Shown: positions 9,630 through 21,041 of the stretch, one piece after another | Numbering within the stretch: position 1 is the stretch's first letter | Layout of the letters: every line of letters begins with the position of its first letter | Assembly: GCA_033398695.1 (NCBI GenBank) | Contig: CM065814.1 | Span: forward strand, 100,690,501 to 100,754,500 | Source of the DNA: Orobanche coerulescens | Lineage: Eukaryota > Streptophyta > Magnoliopsida > Lamiales > Orobanchaceae | DNA length: 64,000 bases | Direction: 5' to 3' | Made by a program: the position numbers and the translations under genes | The notes under the pieces: model-generated | The model's database searches: none | What the model was told of the DNA's origin: nothing | What the model saw: the letters and a program-made list of their open reading frames with translations, nothing else

Positions 9630-11027
9630 ATGGCACTTTTTGGCCAAATCGAAGGAAATGCTCTCAACCGTCCTCCCTTCTTCGACGGTTCCAATTTCAT
9701 GACATGGAAAAAGAAAATGGCTATCTTCGTTCAAGCCTATGATATTGAAATTTGGAAAGTTATTGTCCTCGGTCTGAAGCTTGCAACGAAGGAGGATGGA
9801 TCATTGAAAAAATTCGACGAATTCAATGACGAGGATTGGAGAAACACACACGTCAACTCACGAGCTACTCAACTTCTCTATTGCGCTCTTAATCCCGAAG
9901 AACTCAATAGGATATCGTCCTATGAAAGGGCAAAGGAAATTTGGGAAATTCTCGAAGTCACTCATGAGGGAACCACCCAAGTCAAGGAGACCAAAATCAA
10001 CATGTTACTCCATGACTACGAACTTTTCTCCATGAAAGACGAGAAAACGATCACAAATATGTTGGATCGATTTTCGGCTATAACCAATGGCCTTGCATCT
10101 TTAGGAAAGCCTATATCGAGCAGCGAGAAAGCCAAGAAAATTCTTCGATCGTTGCCACAAGAATGGGATGCCACAGTCACCGCAATCATGGAGTCCAAAG
10201 ATCTCAACAAGCTCGAATTTAGTGCCCTCATCGGGTCACTCATAAATTATGAGATCGTTCTCAAGTCTAGAGGCACCAAACCAAAGCCTTGGGAAAGAGT
10301 AGTCGCATTCAATGTTGATAGCGACGTTGAGGAAGATGTTCCCGAAGATGAAGACGACGAGGAACTTGATCTCTACGCCAAGAACTTTAGGAGGTATAAA
10401 AGCCTAATTCAAAAGAGGCGAAGCTTTCTTGGTCGGGATGGTAAGCCGGAGCAAAAGAAGAGTGGCTATACTCCTATAAAGAAGTTCGATAATAATTGTC
10501 GGAAATGTGGTCAAGCCGGTCACTATGCCAAAGAATGCCGAGGATCCTCTTCAAAACCTCAAATGGAAAGATTCAAAAAGGAGGTCTTAATTGCTTCTTG
10601 GAGTGATGACGAGGAGGAGATTGAAAGATCTCTAGACGCAAATCTCGCATTCATGGCACTCGACTCCAAAAGTAATATCGAGGTAAGTTCTAAACTCAAT
10701 GATGATGAATATGACTCTTTTAATTTTTGTAATTCACAAGAAGTTCATCATGATGATGAGTTATTAAGTGCGTTTGAATCCTTGAATACGGAGTATGACG
10801 AGATGGTTAAATTAAACATATCTTTAAGGAGAAAAATAAAATCTCTAGAACTCGAAAATTCCTCTCTTCAAAACAAAGGCAAAACTATTGAGATCGACCA
10901 TACCTTATGCCTTGAAAAGGAAAATGTTTTGAAAATTGAATTGACGAAAACTCAAAAGGAGCTAAAATATATTTTGAACAAATTTACTCTCGGAAACGAG
11001 AAATTCGAAAGGCTTCTATCAATTTAA
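9630..11027 (+). CDS. gag: COP-1 Gag
   Basis: A 465-aa open frame starting 62 bp after the LTR end. The N-terminal half is the copia Gag (UBN2-like) domain: NRPPFFDGSNFMTWKKKM near residue 14, and a helical region to about residue 215. An acidic stretch follows (about 225-240), then a CCHC zinc knuckle CRKCGQAGHYAKEC near residue 290, then a charged, coiled-coil-prone tail. It would form the cytoplasmic particle and bind element RNA. It stops with TAA at 11025; pol-type sequence resumes in another frame. The intact frame suggests recent activity, but the stop may be a mutation rather than the natural end. Confidence 0.9.
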   Translation: MALFGQIEGNALNRPPFFDGSNFMTWKKKMAIFVQAYDIEIWKVIVLGLKLATKEDGSLKKFDEFNDEDWRNTHVNSRATQLLYCALNPEELNRISSYERAKEIWEILEVTHEGTTQVKETKINMLLHDYELFSMKDEKTITNMLDRFSAITNGLASLGKPISSSEKAKKILRSLPQEWDATVTAIMESKDLNKLEFSALIGSLINYEIVLKSRGTKPKPWERVVAFNVDSDVEEDVPEDEDDEELDLYAKNFRRYKSLIQKRRSFLGRDGKPEQKKSGYTPIKKFDNNCRKCGQAGHYAKECRGSSSKPQMERFKKEVLIASWSDDEEEIERSLDANLAFMALDSKSNIEVSSKLNDDEYDSFNFCNSQEVHHDDELLSAFESLNTEYDEMVKLNISLRRKIKSLELENSSLQNKGKTIEIDHTLCLEKENVLKIELTKTQKELKYILNKFTLGNEKFERLLSI

Positions 11028-11084
11028 AAATTGCCTTTGCTAAAACACGGTCTTGGTTTCGATCCGTTTAAACGGGAATAATCC

Positions 11085-13612
11085 CTTATCAACCTTGACA
11101 AAATAAAGAAAACCGAAACCGAGAACTCAAAAGATTCTTCCAAACGAGTTCATGATGTTAATGTTCGTTCAAAGTTGAGAACCATCAAAGTTAAGCAAAT
11201 ATGGGTTCCTAAAGGGACAATTGTTCCAAATGATATAAGCATAGTTAATTTTGAAGGACCCAAACGGGCTTGGGTACCAAAACAACCGAGAAACTCTATT
11301 TTTGTAGGTACCGGCACCAAGGAAAAGCAAGTGGTACATTGATAGCGGATTCTCAAGGCACATGTGCGGCTACGAGGACTTATTTGAAGACCTCGAATAT
11401 CAAGAACAAGGACATGTGACCTTTGGGGATAATCAAAAGGGAAAAATCAAAGGCATCGGCAAAGTCGGTAAGGAACCTTCTCCCTCTATCAACAAAGTAT
11501 TGTTTGTTGAAGGTTTGTATCATACTCTTCTTAGCGTTTCGCAACTTTGCGATGAAGGTTTTAAAATTCTATTTGAGCAAACGCATTGCACGGCATTTAG
11601 AAATAATAAAATTGCTTTCATTGGTTTGAGATGTGGAAACATCTATATTGTTGACCTTAATGATAAAAGCTCATTCAATGAAAAATGTCTTATTACTTTG
11701 GATAATAATGCATATTTATGGCATCGAAAATTGGGGCATACTTCTCTACCTATCATTTCTATTTTATCTAGACACGACCTTGTTCGTGGATTGCCCAAAC
11801 TCAAGTTTGATAGAAAGCATTTGTGTGAATCATGCATAAAAGGGAAACACACTCGAGAAACTTTTAAACGAAAAGTCGAGGTTTCCACTAGTCGAGTTCT
11901 TGAACTTGTGCATATGGATTTGATTGGACCATCTAGACATGTTAGTTTAAATGGCAAACTTTACACTTTGGTTATTGTTGATGATTTCTCTCGATTTAGT
12001 TGGGTTAGATATTTAGCACATAAGGATGATGCATTTTTCGAGTTTTCTAAATGGTGTCGCTTGGTATCAAATGAGAAAAATCTCTCCATAATTTCTATTC
12101 GCACCGATCATGGAGGTGAATTTGATTGCACTCCGTTTGAACTCCTATGTGATAAATACGGGATTAATCATAACTTTTCGGCCCCTAGAACGCCTCAACA
12201 AAATGGAGTCGTTGAAATGAAAAACCGATCTTTGGAAGAAATGTCAAGGACTATGCTTAATGAATACTCTCTTCCACGATATTTTTGGGTCGAAGCAATC
12301 TTTACGGCATGCTATGTGATTAACCGGGTTCACGTTCGTAGAACTCATCTTAAAACCCCGTATGAATTATGGAAGGGCAAAAAGCCCAACATAGCTTATT
12401 TTCATCCTTTCGGTTGCAACGTATTTATTTTAAACAATGGTAAGGATAACTTGGGCAAGTTTGATGCTAAATCCGACCCCGGAATATTTCTTGGTTATTG
12501 CACTAATAGCAAAGCATATCGTGTTTATAATATTAGAACGAATAAAGTTTAAGAGTCTATACATGTTAAATTCAATGATATGATCTCACCCCCGAGAAAG
12601 GTAGAATATTTTGATGATGCAGGTATTTTTCCAGATCCCTCACCCGAAGTGAAGAAAATTTCGGAAATCGAAACGAACACAATCGTTGATTTACCTAAAG
12701 ATTGGAGGCACATCAAAGACCATCCAAAGGATCTCGTGATTGGAAACATTGAAGACGGTGTTCAAACCCGAAGGAGAACCACCGAATTTATGGCTCATTG
12801 TGCTTTTGTATCCGAAATAGTTCCCAAGAATATATCCGAAGCTCTCGATGATGAAAGCTGGGTGATGGCAATGCAGGAGGAGCTTGTGCAATTCATGCAC
12901 AATAATGTATGGAATTTAGTTCCCGATCCTAAAGATAAAACAATTATCGGAACTAAATGGGTGCATAAAATCAAGAGTGACGAAGACGTCTATCCAATTC
13001 GAAATAAATCTCGTTTGGTCGCTCAAGGGTATAATCAAGAGGAAGGTCTTGATTATGAAGAAAGTTTTGCTCCCGTGGCTCGACTTGAAGCCATCTGCTT
13101 GTTATGTGCATTTGCCGCCCATAAAAAGATCAAACTATTTCAAATGGATGTGAAAAGTGCATTCTTGAATGGTTACATTCAAGAAGGAGTCTGTGTCAAG
13201 CAACCTCCCGGCTTTGAAGATCATCAATTTCCGGATCACGTCTACAAGCTCAACAAGGCACTCTACGGGTTGAAGCAAGCACCCCGAGCATGGTATGATC
13301 GTTTAAGTCAATTTTTAATTGCAAATGATTATAAAAGAGGCAAAGTCGATAATACCCTGTTTGTGAAAATATTGAATGGTGATATACTTGTTTGCCAAAT
13401 CTACATTGATGACATTGTATTTGGAGCTACTAATGAATCTTTGTGCCTAGATTTCTCTAATCTTATGAAAGGAGAGTTCGAGATGAGTATGATGGGAGAA
13501 TTAACATTCTTCCTCGGGCTTCAAATCAAGCAATGCGAAGATGGAATCTTTATCCATCAAACGAAGTACTTAAACGACCTCCTTAAGAAATTCAAAATGG
13601 AAAGTAGCAAGG
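11085..13612 (+). pseudogene. pol: COP-1 pol: protease, integrase and RT (5' part)
   Basis: A linker with the KQIWVPKG motif leads into protease WYIDSGFSRHM at about 11332, with one frameshift just before it and F where family members usually have C. Integrase follows: LWHRKLGH...CESCIKGK zinc finger, then the DD35E core with VHMDLIGP, RTDHGGEF and TPQQNGVVE (the usual following R is M here). TAA at 12550 interrupts the frame before RT. RT has ALDDESWVMAMQEEL, QMDVKSAFLNG, ALYGLKQAPRAWY and the catalytic YIDDI. The frame is cut by ATH-1 at 13613 and continues at 22370. With one stop and one frameshift this copy could not make a full polyprotein unless these are consensus errors. Confidence 0.9.
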
Positions 13613-14494
13613 TGTTGCGATATTTCCTACACGCAAGTGCACGTCATCGTTTACAAGTAATAAAGTGAGAAGTAGAGTATCGTTCCCACGAGGATTGAAT
13701 CTCTAACTACCGATGTTTTCGTATTCCAATTTTATCTGAACAATCGAATTTTGGTTTTGCTATTAATAACTAAAAGAATTAATAAAAGACTAAGCAGAAA
13801 ACGATAGCTTGAATAAAAGGAATCAAATGATGAATAAGTCTAGGGTTCTGAATCCACCTTAGTTTATCCAAATTTACTCTCGATTATCCGTAATAAATAA
13901 TTTTCCCAATTTACTGAAGGCGGAGATTGCTAATATATTCTACCGCCTCTCCCGAGGTCAATAGATTTATCTAACGGCGACTAACGCACTATATCCTTAG
14001 GTGAATTATCTCGTCGATAGGCAAAAAGCATGAAATCTCCTAAAGGCCACGTAGTTCCTATGAGTATATTCCTATCTCACAGAATAAAACGGTCCTCACC
14101 AATAGTTCCTCACCAAATCTCCTCTCCCGATTCGAAGTGAATGATTAAATCAATACAACTATTGGCCAGATAATTGCAAGCATTAAACAAAATTGGGAAA
14201 ACTCAATAAAAAGGTAATAAATTGGATAATCTCAATCAATTCGTCAAAACAAAGGTTTCATCAAAACCCTAGATTAGGGCTTTAGCCTGACATACTAAAA
14301 ACTGAAAATACAGAATAAATAAACGAAAGCATAAAATTCAAATGCAGATGAAGTTCGGATTCCTCCGTTCTTCAGCTTCCGCCTTCTGCCCTTGAATTCT
14401 TCTGCTTTCCTCCTCTTCTGCCGTCTCCAAGCTTAAGCTCTCCAAGGTATTAGATTCAATGATTCCAAGATGATTAAATTAGGGTCTTAAACCC

Positions 14495-14503
14495 TATTTA
14501 TAG
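14495..14503 (-). promoter_or_regulatory. TATA box, ATH-1 3' LTR
   Basis: Minus-strand CTATAAATA; the palindrome array begins about 95 bp upstream on that strand. Confidence 0.7.
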
Positions 14504-14595
14504 CTCAGCACCTGCACAAATCGCGTCCGTATTAATCGGTTGAAAACTGGCTTCGAAACGGCCCAAAATCCGCGCAGACGTACCAAACCCGCTAA

Positions 14596-14755
14596 GTGTG
14601 CCGCGGCTCACTGAACCTGTGCCGCGGCACATCGCCAAAAGCTGAATGCCTGGGCGTTAAATAATTCTTCTGTGCCGCGGCTCACCTGGCTGTGCCGCGG
14701 CACAGAGTACAGCTTACTCTGCCCTCCGGCTGGTGTCTTCTTGTGCCGCGGCTCA
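14596..14755. repeat. TGTGCCGCGG array, ATH-1 3' LTR
   Basis: Five copies of TGTGCCGCGG followed by CTCA or CACA. TGTGCCGCGGCACA is a perfect 14-bp palindrome; the CTCA form is a half variant. The 5' LTR has six copies, one whole unit more. Confidence 0.92.
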
Positions 14756-14920
14756 TAGTCCAGTTTTGCCGTTTTCGCCCGTTTTGCCTCGTTTTAGCTT
14801 CCGGACTTCAATTTCCTGCCAATCATACAAAATTCAGGCATTAAAAGCTCATTTAGATGATTTCACACTCCAAAACACTACAAAATAATGATAAATAAGC
14901 GTATAAAAATACGCCTAACA

Positions 14921-14936
14921 AATACCCCCAAACTTA
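14921..14936 (-). other. ATH-1 polypurine tract
   Basis: Minus-strand AAGTTTGGGGGTATT directly before the 3' LTR, the usual Athila form. Confidence 0.85.
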
Positions 14937-15823
14937 AGCCTTTGCTTGTCCTCAAGCAAAACGAATTAAATTCAATAAAAGAATGTCGTGAATAATCGTG
15001 CAACTCATAGTATTCAACCTAATCAATACTATCCTGTAATTCTCTCTAAATAATACGAGTGTCATAAAAGCGAGCTGCACTCAGAATAATGATTCCGCAA
15101 AGTAATCAAATTCAGTCCTAATCACTCGTTCATGAAGAAAATTTCAGCTCAAAGATTAACAAAACATGAGTCAAATCGTCCGTCAATATGAAAGGCTAAC
15201 ATAAACAAGCTAGTTCGTCGCGTTCCACAGTCTAAAGGCACAATTTTCACGAGTCTCATAACAAATAAACCTCGGACAGTATCCCCTTATATAAATATGC
15301 TTAAGAATTTGATTCGAGTCGACCACTAGGTTAGGATCTCGGGATGTAGCCAAACGACTAAAGAAACAGTACGACTCATTATCCGGAAAATGTAGCCAAA
15401 CGTATTGATGGGGATTTAAAAACAAGTATGTATCGTCTCTTATCTGCCAAGACCTCTAAAATCACGAAAAATTTCGGACCTAATTGAATACTAAGCAGAA
15501 CAGAGATAACTGACTACATCTCGGCTAAAACTCGACCGTTTCTTCAAAGATAAAAACAGTGTCGTAACATCAGTATCACACAAATAGAAGCACGAAAATT
15601 CACGAATAAAGAAAAACTACGACAAGCAAGGCTATCTTAAAAAAAAATTGCAAAGAAAAGAAAAGTGCAACAAAATATAATGTACATCAAGAAAATAAGG
15701 TACAGCAATGAATGTAGACTGAATGTAAACCCCCCCCCCCCAAACTTAGGACGTACATTGACCTCAATGGACAAAAATGATATGCAATAAAAGCAAAAGG
15801 TCAAGTACTCCCCTCCAGTCTGC
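14937..15823. other. ATH-1 non-coding region between accessory ORF and 3' LTR
   Basis: AT-rich and without genes. A run of 12 C (15730-15741) next to CAAACTTAGG reads on the minus strand as a second polypurine tract, resembling the true one at 14921. Confidence 0.6.
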
Positions 15824-17214
15824 TCAGGAGCTGGTGCCGGCATCGTCCGGTGAGGAGGGTGGTGTGGCTGGCCGGGCGGGCGCAATAAATGGCCCGTCGG
15901 GATGCATGATGTGGGCCGTCCATGCGGCGAGGTGCTCCTGATGATAAGCATCCCTCGCAGCAAGACGCCTCGCTGCTCGTCGGCTGACCCGGCGGGCCTG
16001 CTCTCTCATCTCGGCTCTGGCGGCAGCAACAACACTCTCCCGCGCCGCCCGCTGCTCCTCCCTCATGGCAGCCATCCAGCTCTCTCTCTCTCTCCTCATC
16101 TCATCTCTCTCTCTCCTCGTCTCCTCTCTCAACTCCTCCCTCTCTCTCCTCAACTCCTCTCTATGCTCTTCTCTCTGTCTCCTCAAATCCTCCCGCAGCC
16201 CATCAAATAACTCCTCCAACCTCGCTCTGTCGGGCTGCGGGCCGGCATCTCCGTGCGTCAACAAAAGCGGCTCGGGGGATCCCTCGTGAGCCTCCTCTAG
16301 CAAAAATCCTCGCCCCCGATCGTGTTCCGGCGCTCCGCCCCACTGGTCAAAGTGCGATATGATGCGGTGATCGATCGGGGCCTGTGGGGCTAACATCGGC
16401 TCGTCGTCTGACCAAGTCAGCCCCGACTGCCGGCATAAAGCGCAGATGAGGGAGGGGTGCTTCAACCCCATCTTGCCCCCCCCCCCCCCCCTGGATACTC
16501 TGGAAGATAGATCGGACCAGAATGGGGGCCACATCGAAACGCAGCCCGGAAGTGATAGCAAAAAGTATCCGGGCGCGGGAGAGAAAAACTGTACGGATCT
16601 GGGAGGTGGGGTCAATGCGTGCGCAGATGAAATAAAGCCAGGCTCGCCCGAGCCGGCTGAGGCGCGAGCTCCTGAAGTGAAAAGTGGAAGAGCTCTGTGC
16701 TCGCTGCTCCCGGCCCGTGCAGGTGTCTGATGGTCTCAAGCAGGGCCTCCTTAGTGAGGCTGGTCATCACTCGGGTATAGGCTGACTCGTCAACCGCCGG
16801 AAACCCAAAAAGCCTCCGAATAGCCGTCGTAGAGAAATCAACTGTAACCCCTCGGACGTCAACCTAAGTCCTAGACTCTAAAGATGGCAACGTATGCCCT
16901 GCCCGGATATGCTTCAGTAGAGCGCTGGCGTAAAACTCCTGGACGATCGAAATAACCGCTGGCTCGGGAGGTGCGGTAAATCTGGCCCACCCCATCTCGT
17001 CAATCATGGTGAGCAACTCCCCGTCCTGAGGAGCTGGAGTAAAACCCCTCTCGGGAATAAGTGGTCGCGGCCGGATCTTTTCATTAAATATTTTGTGAAT
17101 TTCGGGGTCCGAAAATTGATGCCCCTCCACCTCGGCCCGACCACGAGAGGTCTCCCCTCGAGTAGGGGATGACTCGGTCCTAGCACGCTTGCTCAGCTTC
17201 TTTGTGCGCGCCAT
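15824..17214 (-). pseudogene. ATH-1 accessory ORF: plant transposon-protein domain plus coiled coil
   Basis: It starts MARTKKLSKRAR (basic, possible nuclear signal). The next ~260 aa resemble the putative plant transposon protein domain (PF20167): LIPERG, an IDEMGW motif, IVQEFYASAL, then IRRLFGFP and a helical region ending in CALCRQSGL. The C-terminal half is a strong coiled coil, with repeated RREREELREE-type heptads and a Pro-rich end (about 460 aa in all). Lesions: one in-frame TAG after LPSLESRT (16864) and a frameshift at a 16-C homopolymer (16476-16491), which could be a sequencing error. A second palindrome array lies upstream (17895-18130). The domain assignment is from memory of the family; the function is unknown. 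Confidence 0.75.
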
Positions 17215-17239
17215 AATCAGTCCTGAGAAGTACAACACG

Positions 17240-17894
17240 AGGGTTTATTTACGCAAAAATAATAACAATGATCTATGCGCGGCTAAGGACATCAAACCAG
17301 AAATTCCGAATTTAAGAAACTAGCGCATACGAGAGAGAAAGATGAACTTGGACTTAGACATTTAACTTGGATGTAAGGATTGGGCTTGCTGTAAATTCAA
17401 AACGTATATGTTGCACGAGAATTCAAAACGATTGCTTTTTCAAAGAAAATTTTCATTTGGGCAATTTATCAGACACCTTGAGGGCGCATGTTTACTTGAA
17501 GAATAAACATAGTTCTAGCTCGATTCAACCCCCAAAAACAGAAATACAATTCAATCAGTATCTACTTAACACATTCAACTCATTGATATTCCAATTTAAT
17601 CAAGAAAATTCGATGAAACTACCATGTTATTCTCTAACAATCATGAAACTATTTGAAGGAAAAAATAAGCATGTTCCATCCATTCAAAGCAAAAACAACT
17701 TCCAAAACAAACTATAAGCAAGTCAAGATTAAAAATTGAAACGTACCTTTTGAAGATTTCAAGAAAAATCGCAGAAAAAAAATTGAAGAATCGCTTCGGC
17801 CGGTTCGCGCTGGGGAGGGAAGGCAAAGGAATAGGAAGGCGTACCTGGAAATGCCGGCCGAATGCTTGTTATATGCTACCTGGCCTTTCAAATT
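17240..17894 (-). other. Leader region of the ATH-1 accessory ORF
   Basis: Non-coding. A TATA-like CATATAA lies on the minus strand near 17868-17874, just downstream of the internal palindrome array. The remaining ~600 bp would be a 5' leader. Confidence 0.45.
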
Positions 17895-18130
17895 CCGCAT
17901 AGTGTGCTGCGGCACAGATAAAGTGAGCCGCGGCACAAGGTACAGTCCCTTTTACCTGTGTTTCGTTTTGTCGTTTGCCGCGGCACAGAGTTCGTGTGCC
18001 GCGGCTCAATGCTCAAGTGTGCCGCGGCTCATTTAAGCCGTGCCGCGGCACAAGGTACAGTTGGCTTAGCCTCCCCCTGCGATTGATGTGTGCCGTGGCT
18101 CACAATAACTGTGCCGCGGCTCATACTTCA
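17895..18130. repeat. Internal TGTGCCGCGG palindrome array of ATH-1
   Basis: Seven or eight copies of the LTR-type motif, with GGTACAGT following two GCACA forms as in the LTR and in TEK-1. It lies upstream of the accessory ORF on the minus strand, far from either LTR. Confidence 0.85.
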
Positions 18131-18339
18131 GTTTCTTCCCTGGGACTTTCCTGCACAGAATTTTTAGAAGAAGACGTTAAAAACGAGAGGCAGAAGCAAT
18201 TAGAAGCACAAAAATGATGAAAAATAAGAATCACGAATACAAGAAAAATAAAGAAATGCAAAAATCTACAACTACGAACTCGGGTTGCCTCCCGAGAAGC
18301 GCTAAGTTTATAGTCTTCAGCCGGACCTATTGGACAACA

Positions 18340-19395
18340 TTAGTTCGCTTTTCGCAAACTCCATTTGGCTTCCGCCCCGTTCATCGAACCGTTTATATTT
18401 TGGTTAAAATTATGACCATTGGTCATCAGCGGTTCGACTCTTGGTTCGGTCATCAAATGTTGTTTTCGAAAAGGTTTCGACATGAATAACTTCCCGAAAC
18501 ACCCGGTTTCTTCATGACTAATTTTCCGCTTTGATTTCGGCTCACTCTCCTCCTTCACAAACGAACTCACGATTGCAGCAGATTTTTCCTCATGCTCGAG
18601 GAACGCCACTCGTTCTACATCCTTCTTAAAACTTGGGCCATTTAACACAGAATCTGAATTTTTCCACCGACGGTGTTTTCGGTGCTTTCCTCTTTCAACG
18701 GCATCCACATTCTCAATTTGTGATCCTTTATCAGCACTTTCGGGACATGGGAACGATTTGAATACTTGAAAAGTCACTTGCTCGTCTTGGACCCTCAGAG
18801 TTAACTCCCCCTTTTCCACGTCTATAAGGGTTCGTCCCGTCGCTAGAAATGGTCATCCCAAGATGATTGGAATATTTTCATCTTCCTCCATGTCTAGTAC
18901 GATGAAATCGGCCGGAAAGATGAACTTATCAACTTTAACTAAAACATCCTCGATCACTCCCCTCGGATACTTTATCGATCGATCCGCCAATTGTAATGAG
19001 ACTGTGGTTGGCTTGGCTTCCCCAATATTCAGCTTTTGGAAAATCGACAGAGGCATGAGGTTGATACTTGCACCAAGATCGCATAGTGCCTTATTAAACG
19101 AAAGATTCCCCATGGTGCACGGTATGTTGAAGCTTCCCGGATCTTTCAATTTAGGTGGGAGCTTCTTTTGAAGAATTGCACTGCACTCCTCTGTCAAGGT
19201 GACCGTTTCAAACTCCTCAAGCTTTCTCTTCTTCGATAATATCTCTTTCATGAACTTGACATAACTCGGCATCTGCTCCAATGCGTCGGCGACGGAATAT
19301 TTATGTGAAGCTTTTGAACACATCAAGGAACTTAGAAAATTGTTTGTCCGCCCTTCTTTTGTAGCCTCTGTGGAAAGCAGGCAGGAGGGACACAT
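18340..19395 (-). pseudogene. pol: ATH-1 protease region, 3' truncated pol
   Basis: It reads MPSYVKFMKEILSKKRK, then LPPKLKDPGSF, then the aspartic protease core LCDLGASINLMPLSIF and IVLDMEEDENIPIILG, typical of Athila. A second open part (18340-18819) contains the usual post-protease GELTLRVQDEQVTFQVF. After that there is no RT, RNase H or integrase: the frame runs into non-coding sequence and the internal array. The element would need enzymes from another copy to move. Confidence 0.88.
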
Positions 19396-20894
19396 GTCTT
19401 CGAGTTATCCGGCTTCAATTCCTTTGACTCCTCTGGCTTTAAATCCTTCGGCTCCTCAATTTCCTTCTTCTCTTTACTCCGCTCGGGCTGATCCAGCACC
19501 TCTCTCCCGCTTCTCAAGCTAATTGCATTTAGACTCTCTCTAGGATTTGTCTCTGTTGTACTCGGCAATGCTCCCTCCGGACGAGCTGTCAACACATTAG
19601 CGATTTGGCCCAGCTGGACCTCCAAATTCCGAATGGAAGCAGAATGATTTTGTAATGTAGCTTCCGTACGAGTCATAAATTGACTCGTATTTGCCGCCAA
19701 CTTTGCAAGTGCTTCCTCGAGAGACACTTTGGGAGCGGAAGAGGGCTGCTGTTGATTCTGGGCGAAAGGGGGTTGGTGTGCGTTCTGTTCGTTTCTCCAT
19801 GAAAAGTTGGGATGATTGCGCCACCCCGGATTATAAGTATTGGAGTACGGGTTATTCGGTCGATTCCCACTTCCCACAAATTGAGCCTGCTCCATCTGAT
19901 TTTGCTCGAACGGATTTCCAAATTGACATTCCGCGCTCGAGTGTGATCCGTTACACCAATTGCATGTCTCAATGGTAACGGGGGCTGGTGCGTGCGAAAA
20001 TGTCTGGAGCTGTTGTGTCAAAGCGGCGACTTGAGCTGACAAGGTGGAAATCGGGTCATTGCTTGAAACTTCCATGACTCTCTTCGGTGTCAATCTTTCT
20101 GATGGCCATTGGTATGCGTTTTCGGCCATATCTTCCAAAAGCACGTGTGCCTTGGCCATAGATTTTCCCATGAAGGTCCCACCGGAGGCCGCATCCACAA
20201 GAGTGCGTGTAGAAGCACTCAAACCATTATAGAATGTATGAAGCTGAAGCCAATCAGGAATGCCGTGATGAGGGCATCTTCGTAGCAATTCTTTATATCG
20301 CTCCCACGCCTCGTGGAGCGTTTCCATATCGTACTGGGCAAAAGTGGTTATCTCGTTTCTCAACCTCGCCGTTTTAGCTGGTGGAAAAAATTTGGCAAGG
20401 AAGGCTTGCGCTAACCTCTCCCATGTTGTAATCGACCCCGGCGGTAAGGAATTTAACCAGAATTTTGCTTTATCCCTCAAAGAGAAAGGGAAAAGCCTCA
20501 ATCGGATGGCATCGTCGGTGACACCATTAGTTTTGAAAGTATCGCATATCTCAAGGAAAGAAGCAATGTGGGCATTCGGGTCGTCCTTCGGCAGTCCACA
20601 GAATGGGCTCGCCTGCACCATCTGAATAATGGCGGGCTTGATCTCAAAATTATTAGCTTGGATAGTGGGACGCCGAATTCCCGAAAAATTAGCGTTGACC
20701 TGCGGCATGGCATAATCCCGAAGAGCTAGTTCCGGTTGAACTTGCCGCACTTGGTTGTCTCCTCCCTGGATTTCGATATTCTCGGCCATGATGACCGTCG
20801 TCTGCAGTTCTCTTTTCTCCTTTTTGTTCCTTCTTAGCGTGCGCTCGAGCTCGGTATCCAAAGGTAATAGGCCTTCGTTACCGAGTCTTCTCAT
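19332..20894 (-). CDS. gag: ATH-1 Gag
   Basis: An open frame of 520 aa; the conserved part begins near MAENIEIQGG. Athila Gag signatures: FEIKPAIIQMVQ, FCGLPKDDPNAHIASFLE, LRLFPFSLRDKAKFWLNSLP and LAKFFPPAKTARLRNEI. A cysteine cluster (CNWCNGSHSSAEC) lies in the middle and a Gln/Asn-rich stretch with a short coiled coil follows. It overlaps the next frame near 19395, so protease needs a frameshift. It starts about 150 bp inside the 5' LTR boundary on the minus strand. Confidence 0.9.
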   Translation of the reverse strand: MRRLGNEGLLPLDTELERTLRRNKKEKRELQTTVIMAENIEIQGGDNQVRQVQPELALRDYAMPQVNANFSGIRRPTIQANNFEIKPAIIQMVQASPFCGLPKDDPNAHIASFLEICDTFKTNGVTDDAIRLRLFPFSLRDKAKFWLNSLPPGSITTWERLAQAFLAKFFPPAKTARLRNEITTFAQYDMETLHEAWERYKELLRRCPHHGIPDWLQLHTFYNGLSASTRTLVDAASGGTFMGKSMAKAHVLLEDMAENAYQWPSERLTPKRVMEVSSNDPISTLSAQVAALTQQLQTFSHAPAPVTIETCNWCNGSHSSAECQFGNPFEQNQMEQAQFVGSGNRPNNPYSNTYNPGWRNHPNFSWRNEQNAHQPPFAQNQQQPSSAPKVSLEEALAKLAANTSQFMTRTEATLQNHSASIRNLEVQLGQIANVLTARPEGALPSTTETNPRESLNAISLRSGREVLDQPERSKEKKEIEEPKDLKPEESKELKPDNSKTCVPPACFPQRLQKKGGQTIF

Positions 20895-21018
20895 GCACTA
20901 CACGAAAGGTCCTGAAAGGGAAAAACAAATAAACAAAATTAAATACAAAAAAAAAATAAAAATAAAACGTTCAAATTAAGACTGGAAATACTTAAATCGA
21001 TATTAGAAAAATTTCAAT

Positions 21019-21037
21019 CCCCGGCAACGGCGCCAAA
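21019..21037 (-). other. ATH-1 primer binding site
   Basis: Minus-strand TGGCGCCGTTGCCGGGGA, starting a few bases after the 5' LTR; typical of Athila-type elements. Confidence 0.85.
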
Positions 21038-21041
21038 AACT

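Larger units (their letters stand above)
13613..14920 (-). repeat. ATH-1 3' LTR
   Basis: Plus-strand TGTTGCGATAT...CGCCTAACA, 1308 bp, nearly identical to 21042-22369 except for a missing motif unit and about a dozen small changes. TATA box (minus) at 14495-14503. Five TGTGCCGCGGCTCA/GCACA motifs at 14596-14755. Confidence 0.95.

Noticed and set aside
15902..16289. Plus-strand Ser/Leu-rich ORFs
   Set aside because: Antisense shadows of the Arg/Glu coiled coil of the ATH-1 accessory ORF.
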